DNA from: Anomaloglossus baeobatrachus
Lineage: Eukaryota > Chordata > Amphibia > Anura > Aromobatidae
Assembly (NCBI RefSeq): GCF_048569485.1
Contig: NC_134353.1
Location: 528,519,008 to 528,583,007 of the forward strand
DNA: 64,000 nt
Reading direction: 5' to 3'
Shown here: piece after piece, positions 33,601 to 43,548 of the stretch
Layout: the number at the start of each line of letters is the position of its first letter
Numbering within the stretch: the first letter of the stretch is position 1
The notes under the pieces: generated by a model
Databases searched by the model: none
What the model was told of the DNA's origin: nothing
Seen by the model: only the letters and a program-made list of their open reading frames with translations
Program-made: the position numbers and the translations under genes

Positions 33601-34425
33601 ATGGCAGAATATCAGCAGTTACACCGTTACATACAAGTACTTGAGTCACGGCTCAAGAGTATAGAGGATAAACCTCAGACCATGGTGACATCTGCACATG
33701 ATCCTCGACTTGCTCTGCCAAACAGATCTTCTGGCGATGCCAGATCATGTCGTGGTTTCATTAGTCAGTGTCAGATACACCTAGAGGTCAACTCTTCTCG
33801 CTTCTCTACGGAGAGGTCCAGAGTAGGCTTTATCATCTCCTTACTTCAGGACAAAGCCTTAGAATGGGCGACTCCCCTATGGGAGCGCTCTGATGTGGTT
33901 ACTCTGAGACATCAAGACTTTCTTGATGCTCTTAAGGCGGTATTCATGGGTCCGCAGGTTACCCATGATGCGGCCCTGAGACTGTTAGATCTATCTCAGG
34001 GTTCGTTATCCACTAGTTCTTATGCCATTGCTTTTAGAACTCTGGTGGCAGAACTAGATTGGCCAGAGAAGGTGTTGATTCCTATCTTCTGGAGAGGGTT
34101 GGCAGGCTATGTCAAGGATGCTCTTGCTACTCGTGAGGTCCCTGCTTCTCTGGAAGACTTGATCACAGTAGCAACGAGGATTGACGTACGCCATAGGGAA
34201 TGTAGACTCGAGGTCTCTTCCTCACGCCCTAAGCATCGGGCTATTCCAGTTGTTAAGGGTCCACTACCATCTTCCTCAGCATCTGAAACATCTCCCACTC
34301 CTAAGGAGTTAGGTCATACGTCCTCCAGACTACGCAAGTCTGGTCCTCCTATATGTTACGTATGTCGTCAGGCTGAGCACTATGCCAACAAGTGTCCTAG
34401 CCGTCAGGGAAACTCCCAGGCCTAG
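33601..34425 (+). CDS. gag: gag polyprotein of the chromodomain Gypsy element
   Basis: 274 codons, starting 28 bp after the 5' LTR. The N-terminal coiled-coil-like stretch (YIQVLESRLKSIED) is followed by a retrotransposon gag/capsid region with ALEWATPLWERSD and DLSQGSLSTSSYAIAFRTLV, similar in layout to sushi-ichi gag and the domesticated RTL/PEG10 proteins. A CCHC-like zinc knuckle, CYVCRQAEHYANKC, sits at about residues 252-265; its His is placed as expected. In relatives this protein builds the particle and binds the RNA. The frame is open. Confidence 0.9.
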   Translation: MAEYQQLHRYIQVLESRLKSIEDKPQTMVTSAHDPRLALPNRSSGDARSCRGFISQCQIHLEVNSSRFSTERSRVGFIISLLQDKALEWATPLWERSDVVTLRHQDFLDALKAVFMGPQVTHDAALRLLDLSQGSLSTSSYAIAFRTLVAELDWPEKVLIPIFWRGLAGYVKDALATREVPASLEDLITVATRIDVRHRECRLEVSSSRPKHRAIPVVKGPLPSSSASETSPTPKELGHTSSRLRKSGPPICYVCRQAEHYANKCPSRQGNSQA

Positions 34426-34520
34426 TAACCATTAGAGGGGGGTTACTAGAGACGTCTTCTGCACCCTCTAAGTGTAGTATCCCAGGTCAGCTCTCATTCT
34501 CTGAGAATACATGGCCTATT

Positions 34521-37500
34521 ATGGCTTTTTTGGATTCCGGAGCTGACGGGACTTTTGTGTCCTCAGGATTTGTAAAGAGACACAATTTTCCCTCTATCAT
34601 GTTAGAGGCGCCTATTCCTGTCCGTGTTGTTAATGGAACTATGTTGTCTGACTCCATTACATTGAGGACAGTTCCCTTGCTCCTTTCCCTGTCTCAGGGT
34701 CACATAGAGGAGATTTCTTTTCTTGTTTTGCCTGAGGGTTTAGACGACGTCCTTCTGGGTCTCCCATGGCTTCGGACTCATGCTCCTCACATTGACTGGG
34801 AGTCCGACAGCATTATTAGTTGGGGTTCGAAATGTCAGTTCCGATGTCTTCCCTTACCACCTAAGGTCGTTGCGGTTGCATCAACTGATCTCTCTCCCAT
34901 ACCTACACCCTATTTGGATTTCGCTGACGTGTTCTCCAAACAGGGTGCTGAGGTTCTTCCACCCCATAGGCCGTATGACTGTGCCATAGACCTTATCCCA
35001 GGTTCGGTTCCACCTAAGGGCAGGGTTTACCCCTTGTCGATACCTGAGTTGGAGGCCATGTCGACCTATATAAGAGAGAGTTTACAGAAGGGGTTCATTC
35101 GTAAGTCTGTCTCTCCCGCGGGAGCTGGGTTTTTCTTTGTTCGGAAGAAAGAGGGTGATTTGCGTCCCTGCATAGATTACAGGGGTCTCAACGCAATCAC
35201 AATAAAGAACAAATACCCGTTACCTTTAATTTCGGAGCTCTTTGACAGACTGAGAGGAGCTCAAGTTTTTACGAAGTTGGATCTGCGGGGTGCGTATAAC
35301 TTGGTACGAATTCGAGAGGGTGACGAATGGAAGACCGCTTTTAACACCCGAGACGGTCACTATGAATACCTCGTCATGCCTTTTGGTTTATATAATGCAC
35401 CCGCAGTATTTCAGGACTTCGTAAACGATGTGTTCAGGGATTTACTGTTATCCTCTGTAGTGGTGTATCTGGACGACATCCTGATTTTTTCTCCTGATCT
35501 GGAGACTCATCGTCAGGATGTCGTTCGTGTCCTTTCCCGTTTAAGGGAGCACTCATTGTTTGCTAAACTCGAAAAATGTGTATTCGAGCAGTCATCCTTG
35601 CCTTTTTTGGGCTACATTATCTCACAAGAGGGTCTGGCTATGGATCCTGCGAAGCTCTCTGCTGTCCTGGAATGGTCCGAACCTCATTCCTTGAAGGCGG
35701 TGCAACGCTTCTTAGGATTCATAAATTATTACAGGCAGTTCATACCCCATTTTTCTACTTTGGTGGCCCCTTTGGGGGCCTTGACTAAGAAAGGTGCTAA
35801 TCCCAAAGCCTGGTCTACTGAGACATCTCAGGCTTTTGAGGCCGTAAAAAGACACTTTTCAACTGCTCCCGTTCTTCAAAGACCCGATGAGAATAAGCCC
35901 TTCCTCTTGGAGGTTGATGCCTCTTCAGTGGGTGCTGGTGTGGTCTTGTATCAAAAGAACGGTGCAGGTAGAAAAAGGCCGTGTTTCTTCTTTGCTAAAA
36001 CCTTTTCACCGGCAGAGAGTAACTATACCATTGGAGATATGGAACTATTCGCCCTGAGATTAGCCTTGGAGGAGTGGCGTCACTTGCTGGAAGGAGCGAA
36101 ACATCCTTTCCAGGTCTATACAGACCATAAGGATCTGACGTACTTACAAACCGCTCAGCGTCTGAATCCTCGCCAAGCCCGCTGTTCCTTGTTTTTCTCC
36201 CGCTTTCACTTCTCCATTAACTATCTGTCTGGGAGTAAGAATAACAAGGCAGACGCCCTGTCTCGCTCTATGGTTTCTACCCAGGAAGAGATTGACGAAC
36301 CTCGTCTTATCCTTCCCTCCAGGGTTTTTTATATGCTCTCCCCTGTGACATTAGACCAAATCCCACCGGGCAAGACCTTTGTTCCGCCTGATCGACAGAA
36401 TGATATACTGTCGTGGGCCCACACCTCAAAGGTGGGTGGGCATTTTGGTATTAGGCGGACACGAAAGTTACTGGAGAGGTGGTATTGGTGGCCACACTTA
36501 GCCAGCCACGTCAAGAGATATGTCGGTTCCTGCTACTCGTGTGCTCGCAACCGTCCATTACGGCAGAGACCAGCTGGGCTCTTGCATCCTTTACCAGTGC
36601 CAGATAGACCATGGGAGGTGGTAGGCATGGACTTTGTGGGTGATCTTCCGTGTTCACAGGGACATAGATTTGTGTGGGTCATTACGGACCATTTCTCCCG
36701 GATGGTTCATCTCGTACCGTTATCGAGAATCCCATCTTCCAGGGTACTAGCCAAACTATTCCTCAAGCATGTCTTTAGGCTTCACCGGATGCCAGATCGT
36801 ATCATTTGTGATAGAGGCCCGCAATTTGCTTCCCGTTTCTGGCGAGATCTTTGTAGTTTTCTGCAAATTGAGTTGAATCTCTCTTCGGCATACCATCCGG
36901 AGACCAATGGTTTGGTTGAGCGTACCAATCAATCCATGATTATATACCTTCGACACTTTGTTGCTGAGAACCACGATAACTGGTCCTCCCTCCTACCCTG
37001 GGCAGAATTTGCCCTTAACAATTCGCTGGCTGAGGCCACTGGGCAGACACCGTTCGTACTCAATAATGGGCAACACCCTAGGGTACCGGTACCGTTTCCC
37101 ACTGCTGCACCTCCTCCTCTTGTGGCCGACTGGGCAACTAATGCCAGAGAGGTTTGGGATCGGACTCAAGAGTCGATCCAAGCAGCTAAGGACCGTATGA
37201 AGACGGTGTCCGATCGGTTTCGTCGCCCGGCTCCTGTCTTTTCTCCGGGGGACTTTGTGTGGCTCTCTGCAAAACACGTGAGACTTAGAGTGAGCTCTGT
37301 CAAATTTGCTCCTCGCTTCCTGGGTCCTTATGAGGTTCTTCGACAGGTAAATCCTGTAGTCTACCAATTGAAGTTACCCGTCCATCTTAGGATCCATGAC
37401 AAATTCCATGTTTCACTGCTAAAGCCGGCTATTTTACCTCACGCTCGTGAAGTGCACTCTCATGCCTCTGATTCCTCTCGCTCTAGCTATGAGGTACGAG

Positions 37501-37655
37501 CCATAGTTGGTTCTAAGATGGTTAGAGGGCGCAGGTTCTTCTTGATAGATTGGGAGGGCTACGGCCCGGAACATCGCTCTTGGGAGCCTGAGGAGGCTGT
37601 CCATGCTCCCGACTTAGTTGCCGATTACCTGCGTCGCCGGGAGGGGGGCCCTTGA
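34521..37655 (+). CDS. pol: pol polyprotein (PR-RT-RH-IN-chromodomain)
   Basis: 1044 codons from the first Met; the open frame continues upstream, so the Met need not be the true start. Protease: AFLDSGADGTFV (residues 2-13). RT: IDYRGLNAITIKNKYPLPLI, MPFGLYNAPAVFQ and YLDDILIFS (DD near residue 318). RNase H: LLEVDASSVGAGVVL and FQVYTDHKDLTYL. Integrase: zinc-binding HTSKVGGHFGIRRT…CYSCARNR, then catalytic GMDFVGDLP, ICDRGPQFAS and AYHPETNGLVERTNQ. The chromodomain, with RFFLIDWEGYGPEHRSWEPE, is at about residues 990-1035 and may direct integration to chromatin. All core residues are present. Looks whole. Confidence 0.95.
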   Translation: MAFLDSGADGTFVSSGFVKRHNFPSIMLEAPIPVRVVNGTMLSDSITLRTVPLLLSLSQGHIEEISFLVLPEGLDDVLLGLPWLRTHAPHIDWESDSIISWGSKCQFRCLPLPPKVVAVASTDLSPIPTPYLDFADVFSKQGAEVLPPHRPYDCAIDLIPGSVPPKGRVYPLSIPELEAMSTYIRESLQKGFIRKSVSPAGAGFFFVRKKEGDLRPCIDYRGLNAITIKNKYPLPLISELFDRLRGAQVFTKLDLRGAYNLVRIREGDEWKTAFNTRDGHYEYLVMPFGLYNAPAVFQDFVNDVFRDLLLSSVVVYLDDILIFSPDLETHRQDVVRVLSRLREHSLFAKLEKCVFEQSSLPFLGYIISQEGLAMDPAKLSAVLEWSEPHSLKAVQRFLGFINYYRQFIPHFSTLVAPLGALTKKGANPKAWSTETSQAFEAVKRHFSTAPVLQRPDENKPFLLEVDASSVGAGVVLYQKNGAGRKRPCFFFAKTFSPAESNYTIGDMELFALRLALEEWRHLLEGAKHPFQVYTDHKDLTYLQTAQRLNPRQARCSLFFSRFHFSINYLSGSKNNKADALSRSMVSTQEEIDEPRLILPSRVFYMLSPVTLDQIPPGKTFVPPDRQNDILSWAHTSKVGGHFGIRRTRKLLERWYWWPHLASHVKRYVGSCYSCARNRPLRQRPAGLLHPLPVPDRPWEVVGMDFVGDLPCSQGHRFVWVITDHFSRMVHLVPLSRIPSSRVLAKLFLKHVFRLHRMPDRIICDRGPQFASRFWRDLCSFLQIELNLSSAYHPETNGLVERTNQSMIIYLRHFVAENHDNWSSLLPWAEFALNNSLAEATGQTPFVLNNGQHPRVPVPFPTAAPPPLVADWATNAREVWDRTQESIQAAKDRMKTVSDRFRRPAPVFSPGDFVWLSAKHVRLRVSSVKFAPRFLGPYEVLRQVNPVVYQLKLPVHLRIHDKFHVSLLKPAILPHAREVHSHASDSSRSSYEVRAIVGSKMVRGRRFFLIDWEGYGPEHRSWEPEEAVHAPDLVADYLRRREGGP

Positions 37656-37666
37656 GGGGGAGGTAC

Positions 37667-38905
37667 TGTTACGGTTGCTGTGGCATTGGAGTCTATGTGC
37701 AGATTTCTTGCTACTGCATATGTGCGAGCACTGGAGACTATGTCCAGATTTCTTGCTACTGCACATGTGCAAGCGCTGGAGACTAAGTCCTATCTTGGAG
37801 CCATTGCACACGTGCGGGTGACATCATCGCTGACACAAGGTCACATGTCTCTGACATCTTCTATGCCGATTGGCCGCTGGTCATGTGCTTGTGACACGTG
37901 GTCACATGTCTCTGACACCTTCTATGCCGATTGGTCGCTGGTCATGTGCTTGTGACGCTTTGCTCGGTGATAGGCCAGCGTGACATCATTCCTGTCGTTC
38001 TGGCAGCGGATTGGCTCTGGTGTCCTCCATTTTGGATGAGGCACAGAGTCTATATAAGACCCTGACGCACGCCGCACAGCGCTCAGTCCTCTTGGTTCAT
38101 GCATGAGAGTAGAAACTCTGTGCACGTTCCTCTAGGCATCTCTCTGTCTATGCTAGGTGAGCGCTACCGGCAGGGTAGCGTTCTTATACCTTACAGCTTC
38201 GGCTGCAGTCCGTATCCTTAACTCTTAGGGGAGCGGACATAGGCAGGTGCCTGAGGCACATGGTCCGGCTGGGCCTTGTGATTCTACTCGTAGGTGGACG
38301 TTGCCGCTAGGGTAACGTTCCTTATACTGCGTCTGGCAGTTGTTCGTATCCTCGCACACTAGGGGAGCGAACAGAGGTAGGAGCTTTGTGCGGCTTATGC
38401 TGCTGTCTGTCTCTTTTGCACCACTAGAAGAGCGGACCTAGGCAGGTGCCATATCTAGTGGTTCGTGTCCTCGCACACTAGTGGAGCGAACGCAGGTAGG
38501 AGCTTTGTGCTGCTTACGCTGCTGTTCGTCTCTTTTGCACCACTAGAAGAGCGGACATAGGCAGGTGCTATATCTAGTGGTTCGTGTCCTCGCACACTAG
38601 TGGAGCGAACGCAGGTAGGAGCTTTGTGCGGCTTACGCTGCTGTCCGTCTCCTGGCATCACTAGAGGAACGGACCTAGGTAGGTGCCATTTCACACTCAC
38701 TGCCTTTGTCTCTGTGATTATTAACAGAGACCATTCCACACACCCTCCAAGTAAGGGAGGAATTGCCTTATTTACTAATAATATTCCTCTGTGAGTTTAA
38801 CAGAGGTATTGCACTCTGCCATAGTCTGCAGCAGAGTCTTTGCACGGTGGACCCTGACTGTCTGATACTCCTTTAGGTTTTATTATCAGACAGCCCCCTG
38901 TAACA
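37667..38905 (+). repeat. 3' LTR of the chromodomain Gypsy element
   Basis: Preceded by the purine-rich GAGGGGGAGGTAC and followed by the ATCAT duplication. Slightly longer than the 5' LTR because a ~60-bp segment ('ctgacaccttctatgccgat') is present twice. Confidence 0.9.
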
Positions 38906-38910
38906 ATCAT

Positions 38911-39216
38911 ATTGTGAGGTTGTCACTGAGGTTGTAAACTCTGTCAGGAGGAAAGGGCCCCAATTCCTACCAACTATTGTGAGAAGTTTGTGGAAGGATA
39001 TCCAAAAGGTTTGACCAAAGTCATACAGTTTAAGGGCAAATACTAATGAAATGTATGTAAACTTTTGACTTAATAGAAAGTAATAAAAATGACTTAAAAC
39101 AGTCTCTTTCATTATTCTGATATTTGGCAAATATAAATAGTTTTGGTTCCTTATTGACCTAAAAGTGGAAAGGCTTATTCTGATTTCATGTCAGATAGTG
39201 AAAAAAATATGCAGAT
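38911..39216 (+). pseudogene. Tc1-like transposase fragment and inner right terminus
   Basis: Continues the element broken at 32400. It has the end-of-gene word GKGPQFLPTIVRSLWKD, then ATGTATGTAAACTTTTGACT, the inner terminal repeat. Confidence 0.7.
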
Positions 39217-39503
39217 CAACAAGTTCCCCCCCCCCTTCTTTTCTCTTTTCTTGGTCACCTCTTCTTCTACCCCTCTAATCACGTTCTGCCTTTTTTCTCT
39301 CTCTTAGCCTTTTGTTCTACTTTTCTTGGTTTAACATGGTAACCATGTTTATATATACTTGTATTTGCACTGTGATTGAGCCCGCAGCTTTGATGTAGTG
39401 CGAGGGCTCGATGTATAATACCTCATTGACTTGTTGGTTAACTGTCATGTGTTGTTTTTTTTTTTTTTTAAATAAATAAAAATTTAAATTGGAAAAAAAA
39501 AAT
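39217..39503 (+). mobile_element. Retroposon tail (5'-truncated LINE-like insertion)
   Basis: Flanked by ATGCAGAT (39209-39216, 39502-39509 region). It begins at a C-run and ends with AAATAAATAAAAATTTAAAT plus an A-run, the pattern of target-primed retroposition. No coding part left; the LINE family is not identified. Confidence 0.6.
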
Positions 39504-39547
39504 GCAGATGTGTCTTTATAGTGTATGTAAACTACTGGTTCCACTTC

Positions 39548-39840
39548 TTGGATATTTTTAGGCTGGGAAAGGCCAAATAACCATGGCCCTTCCCACCCTA
39601 ATAATATCAGCTCCCATTTGTCTGCTTTCCCTTGGCTAGGTTTTAAAAGGTGGGGGGACCCCAAGCTATTTTTTAAAATGATTTCTTTAAATAATTATAA
39701 AAGTCAGCGTGAGATCCCCTCCATTTTTCAAAACCAGCCAAGGTACAGCTGACAGCTGAGGGTTGCAGCCCACAGCTGCTGCTGTACCTGTGCTGGTTAG
39801 GAAAATTGGGGGGACCCCAAGTCATTTTTTTTCTTACATT
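39548..39840. repeat. Single arm of the foldback family
   Basis: TTAGGCTGGGAAAGGCCAAA, AACCAGCCAAGGTACAGC and GGGGGGACCCCAAG match 9130-9400. Non-coding. Confidence 0.6.
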
Positions 39841-39884
39841 AATTATTAATTCTGCAAAATAGCTGCACAAGCTATCTAGTTATC

Positions 39885-40050
39885 TTGCTCTCTCTATCTA
39901 TTCTATCTATCATTCTATCTATTCATATAGTTATCTATTCTATGTATTCTATCCGTCTATCCTACCTATTCATCTATCTATCTATCTATCTATCTATCTA
40001 TTCAATCTACGTATTCTATCTATCTAGCATCTATCGATCTATCTATATTT
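39885..40050. repeat. TCTA microsatellite, interrupted
   Basis: TCTATCTATCTATCTATCTA at 39973-40000 with flanking TTCTAT variants. Confidence 0.85.
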
Positions 40051-40151
40051 TTTCTGGCTTTGCACATCTTTTACACATAAAAAAAACATTAATTTCAGTA
40101 TCATGCGTTTTTACCCAGTACCGGTCACACGTATTTCAAACAGACATGTCA

Positions 40152-40808
40152 TACAGACATAGGCCTCTTTTACACGTCCATGAAAATCACGTACGTTTTT
40201 CACGGACGTGTCAGAGGTGCGTTTTGCCCTCCGTGAGCCGTGTTTATGGCACACGTGTGTTCTCCGTGTGTTATCCGTGATAACACACAGAGAATGGGAA
40301 CTTTCTGCTCACCTGTCCCTGGCGTCGCTGTCCGTGGTGCTGATCTTCGGTCTCCGGTCCTGCCGACTCCCCGCTACTGCTGCTGATTTCGGCCACAGTG
40401 AAGTGAATATTCAATTAGCATAATGAGCAGCGGTCGGCAGCAAGTGACAGCAGCGGCAGAGACAGGAGGGTTGGAGAAGGTGAGTAAAGTTTGTTTTTTT
40501 TTCTCACAGACACATGCCTTTTCGCCAATGCGTGTCACTTGGAACACATACGTGTGGTCCGTTTGCATTACGTGTGACACGTTTGCGTTCCGTGTGACAC
40601 CCGTCATGCCGGAGAGAAAACGGACATGTTGCGTGAGAAAACTGCCAAACACGTACCGGAGGCACGTAGTGTGAAAGAGGCCATACGGACAGCACACGGA
40701 TGACACACTAACACACGGATGGCCATACGGATGGCCAAAACGGACCGTGCAACACCTGCATTTTTTTTTACACCTGCATTTTTTTTACACGGACGTGTGT
40801 AGGGGGCC
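40152..40808. mobile_element. MITE (GGCCTCTTTTACACGTCC), possibly two overlapping ends
   Basis: The left terminus GGCCTCTTTTACACGT pairs with ACTACGTGC-side text ending GTGTGAAAGAGGCC at about 40682, with ATA on both sides. A second candidate end, ACGGACGTGTGTAGGGGGCC, lies at 40791-40808. Non-coding. Many CGTGT/ACACG words occur. Confidence 0.5.
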
Positions 40809-40811
40809 TTA

Positions 40812-40977
40812 AGGCCCTGTCACACACAGAGATAAATCTGTGACAGATCTGTGGTTGCAGGGAAATTGTGGACAATCAGTGTCAGGTTTGTGGCTGTGTA
40901 CAAATGGAACAATATGTCCATGATTTCAGTGCAACCACAGATCTGCCAAAGATATATCTCTGTGTGTGACGGGGCCT
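40812..40977. mobile_element. 166-bp MITE with TTA duplication
   Basis: AGGCCCTGTCACACACAGAG…CTCTGTGTGTGACGGGGCCT, flanked by TTA at 40809-40811 and 40978-40980. A near-complete hairpin: 'acagatctgtggttgcag' is answered by 'ctg caacca cagatctg'-type text. Confidence 0.85.
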
Positions 40978-41271
40978 TTAGGGCTTGTTTTTTGCATGGA
41001 GTCTTCATTTTTTTTACATTTTTATTATATTGGAGTACATACCATGGTTTGATTGTTTATTAATGCATTTTTTTTGTGGAACTGTGGTAACTAAAAAAAA
41101 CGCACAATTCTGGCACATTTTTTTTTCTCTTTTATAGTTTTTACAGATCAGGTTAATTAATTTTTTATATAAATAGATTGGACTTTTCGGAACACATTGA
41201 TACCAAATGTGTGTATTTTTTTTTTTTTTAAAGAGGTCATTTACTACTTTAACATTGATGGCTCATCCTTA
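40978..41271. repeat. AT-rich fragment of the TTAACCCC-type repeat
   Basis: TGATACCAAATGTGTGTATT and 'aaaaaacgcacaattctggcac' match text at 46660-46810 in the larger repeat. No coding signal. Confidence 0.5.
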
Positions 41272-41882
41272 GGCCCCTTTCACACGTCAGTGATTCTGGT
41301 ACTTTTGTGCTTTTTTTTTACGTACCAGAATTACTGACATACGCAGACCCATTATAATCAATGGGTCTGCTCACACATCAGTGATTTTTCACTGAACTTG
41401 TCTCTGTGCAGTGTACACCCGTGGCCGTGATTCTGCACACATACCAAGTCAGTTTTTTCTGGCATCACTGATGACCCACGGACCACACTATGGTGTGATC
41501 TGTGTGTGATCCGTGAAACACGTACAAGAAAATCACGGACATATTAATTATTAAATATTTTCTACTTACCTTGCCTGCGATTCGCTCTGCAGCCTCTGCT
41601 CTCGGCAGCTCCTGCCTGGCTCATGAATATTCATGAGAGCAGGAACAGCCGACCATGAAGTAGGTGCTGAGAGTGGTGGGCGGACGCTGCAAAGCCGAGG
41701 ACTTCAGCACCATGGACAGCAGGAATGAAGGCACGTGAGTAATGTCCATATGCAATCACGGATCAGGGATCACGGATTGCACATGGACAACACACGTGTG
41801 CCGTGAAACACGGAGGGACATGTGCGTGTTTTACACGTCAGTGAAGAACGTCAGTATTTTTCACCGACGTGTAAAACGGGCC
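41272..41882. mobile_element. MITE (GGCCCCTTTCACACGTCAGTGA family), copy 1
   Basis: Termini GGCCCCTTTCACACGTCAGT and ACCGACGTGTAAAACGGGCC, flanked by TTA at 41269-41271 and 41883-41885. Copy 2 is at 57107-57705. Shared interior includes GGCTCATGAATATTCATGAG. Confidence 0.85.
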
Positions 41883-41885
41883 TTA

Positions 41886-42572
41886 GGATAGTAGAAAAAA
41901 GTTTACACTTCAGAACAACGCTTGTAGATGAGAAAAAGGAACAACGCTCTGTGTTGCTGACTTGTTACTGCTCATCTGACCTAGCAATAGAGTGTGCTCG
42001 CATTATGCACATCGCACATTGCACAGAGCGCAGGGACTAGCCCTGCCCCTGAAACGAGCTTCACTTATGATGCTTTAGAGAATGGGTTTCACAGCCGCGC
42101 CAAAAGACTACTGGATTCTTCTCAGATTAATGTTTCTTTTATTTCATAACAGGTCAAGTCTACGCGTTTCAGGAGAACACAGCTCCCTTCTTCAGGATAA
42201 ACCAGCAAAGAATCATCAAATCTCCACCGACCGCTGCCGGGACTTGGTGTTACATGCTGCTATAGGTGTTGTGACTGTCACAACCCGAATTGGTGAGTAG
42301 GATTATTCTTTGCTTCACCCTATATATATTGGGGTAAGACCCTATTGCGCTTTCTTTTTCCACAGTTTTCACTCATACTTATGATGCTTTGTTTGAGTAT
42401 CCCAGGATGCACTAAGTTTCTTAAATGAAGCATCATCAAAAAGGAAGTAAAAAGAAAAAGTAGATAGTGTTGTGAGGGAATTTTTATTTCAAGTATATTA
42501 GAAAATAGTTTTCATTATAGCATCAAATAAAAAGGGATTTAGGATGAAAATTAATTTGAATTTCGGACCACC
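41886..42572. other. Non-coding stretch with a PLE-like hammerhead motif
   Basis: No gene. The only recognisable item is the ribozyme-like core at 42158-42195. A TTTTTATTTCATAACAG just before it and 'ggtgttgtgactgtcacaac' near 42268 may belong to a PLE end. Confidence 0.4.
42158..42195 (-). ncRNA. Third hammerhead-like motif (PLE-type)
   Basis: Minus strand: CTGAAGA (fits CUGANGA), a stem II of AGGGAG with CTCCT, GAAA, the 4-nt self-complementary CGCG as stem III, then TA at the cleavage position and GACTTGAC. Stem I is weak by eye. It differs in sequence from the two pLTR copies, so it would come from another PLE family. Confidence 0.45.
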
Positions 42573-43004
42573 ATTTTAGAGCACTACTCCAGCATTTTTT
42601 GTTTCCCTGCTGAAGTGATGCTTTAAAGCTAAGTGCCCTGCGCCATCTTATACTTACCTGCTGCTGTCTCCATCTGATTCCAGCCATGCTACAAGTCGGT
42701 CTCCTGTGACATGTGACCTGCTGGCAGCGCCAATGTTTCATGGAGTGAGCCGGAGGTCACAACTCATTACAAATCTATGAGCGCCTCATTCGGGCTTTCA
42801 TACAGATGCAGTGAGAGCTTGTGATGTAACTTCTGACTTCTGGCCAGTCAGAAGTTATAGCCATAAGATGGCACCACGGGACCAGAGTGGTGATGAAAAA
42901 GGATGAAGCTGCTAGAGGGTGAGTACATGAAAAGGGCAGTGGACTTACATTTAAAGTGAAACTTCAGAGCTGAAGAAAAATACAATACGCTGGAGTGGTG
43001 CTTT
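42573..43004. mobile_element. MITE (GAGCACTACTCCAGCATTTT)
   Basis: Left AGAGCACTACTCCAGCATTT and right ATACGCTGGAGTGGTGCTTT are inverted repeats. A partly similar stretch without these ends (CTTATACTTACCTGC…GCCAGTCAGAAGTT) is at 47330-47500. Confidence 0.65.
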
Positions 43005-43548
43005 TAACCATTTCTCCCCGGGAAATTTACCAGTTTTCATTTTCGTTTTTTCCTCCTCTTCTTCCGAGAGCCATAATTTTTTTATTTTTCAGTCAACATT
43101 GCCATATGAGGGCATATTTTTTTGTGGGATGAGTTGTACTTTTGATTGATACCATTGATTTTACCATATAGTGTACTGGAAAACAGGAAAAAATTCCAAA
43201 TGTGGAGATGAGGAAATGAGGAAAGAATGTTTAATCATAATCACAGATGAGGACTCTTTACTGTACGAGCAGTGAGACTATGGAGCTCTCTGCCGTATGA
43301 TGTTGTATTGAGGGATTCACAAGTAAAATTTAAGCAGAGCCTGATCGCATTAATTGAAAAATATAATATTACCAGTTATGTATATTGGATTTTATGACAG
43401 GGTGTTGATCCAGGGAACAAGTCTGATTGCCGTATGTGGAGTCAGGAAGGAATTTTTTCCCCCATTGGAGCTTATTTGACACATTGGGTTTTTTTTTGCC
43501 TTCCTCTGGATCAACATGTTAGGCTACGGGTTGAACTAGATGGACTTA

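Larger units (their letters stand above)
32401..38905 (+). mobile_element. Chromodomain Ty3/Gypsy LTR retrotransposon
   Basis: LTRs at 32401-33572 and 37667-38905 (TGTTACGGTTGC…CCCCT(A/G)TAACA). The 5-bp duplication ATCAT lies at 32396-32400 and 38906-38910. gag (33601-34425) and pol (34521-37655) are both long and open, so the element looks whole. Pol order is protease, RT, RNase H, integrase, then a chromodomain, as in vertebrate chromoviruses such as sushi-ichi. pol lies in a different frame from gag and its open frame extends upstream of the first Met, consistent with the frameshift expression known in this group. LTR divergence of about 1-2 percent by eye (ignoring length differences) suggests a fairly recent insertion. 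Confidence 0.95.
31491..39546 (+). mobile_element. Tc1-like (Sleeping Beauty-type) element split by three insertions
   Basis: Left terminus CAGTTGAAACCAGAAGTTTC and right terminus near 39520-39546 (GTGTATGTAAACTACTGGTT) are inverted. Each end also has an inner AGTTTACATACACT copy (31667 and the complement at 39052), the IR/DR layout of Sleeping Beauty-like elements. Transposase remnants flank the Gypsy insertion: at 32236-32400 (DKTKIELFGHNDY, NVKHGGG) and 38911-39070. Insertions are a MITE at 31681-32232, the Gypsy element at 32401-38905 and a retroposon tail at 39217-39503. The transposase N-terminal part is missing, so the copy is dead. Confidence 0.85.
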
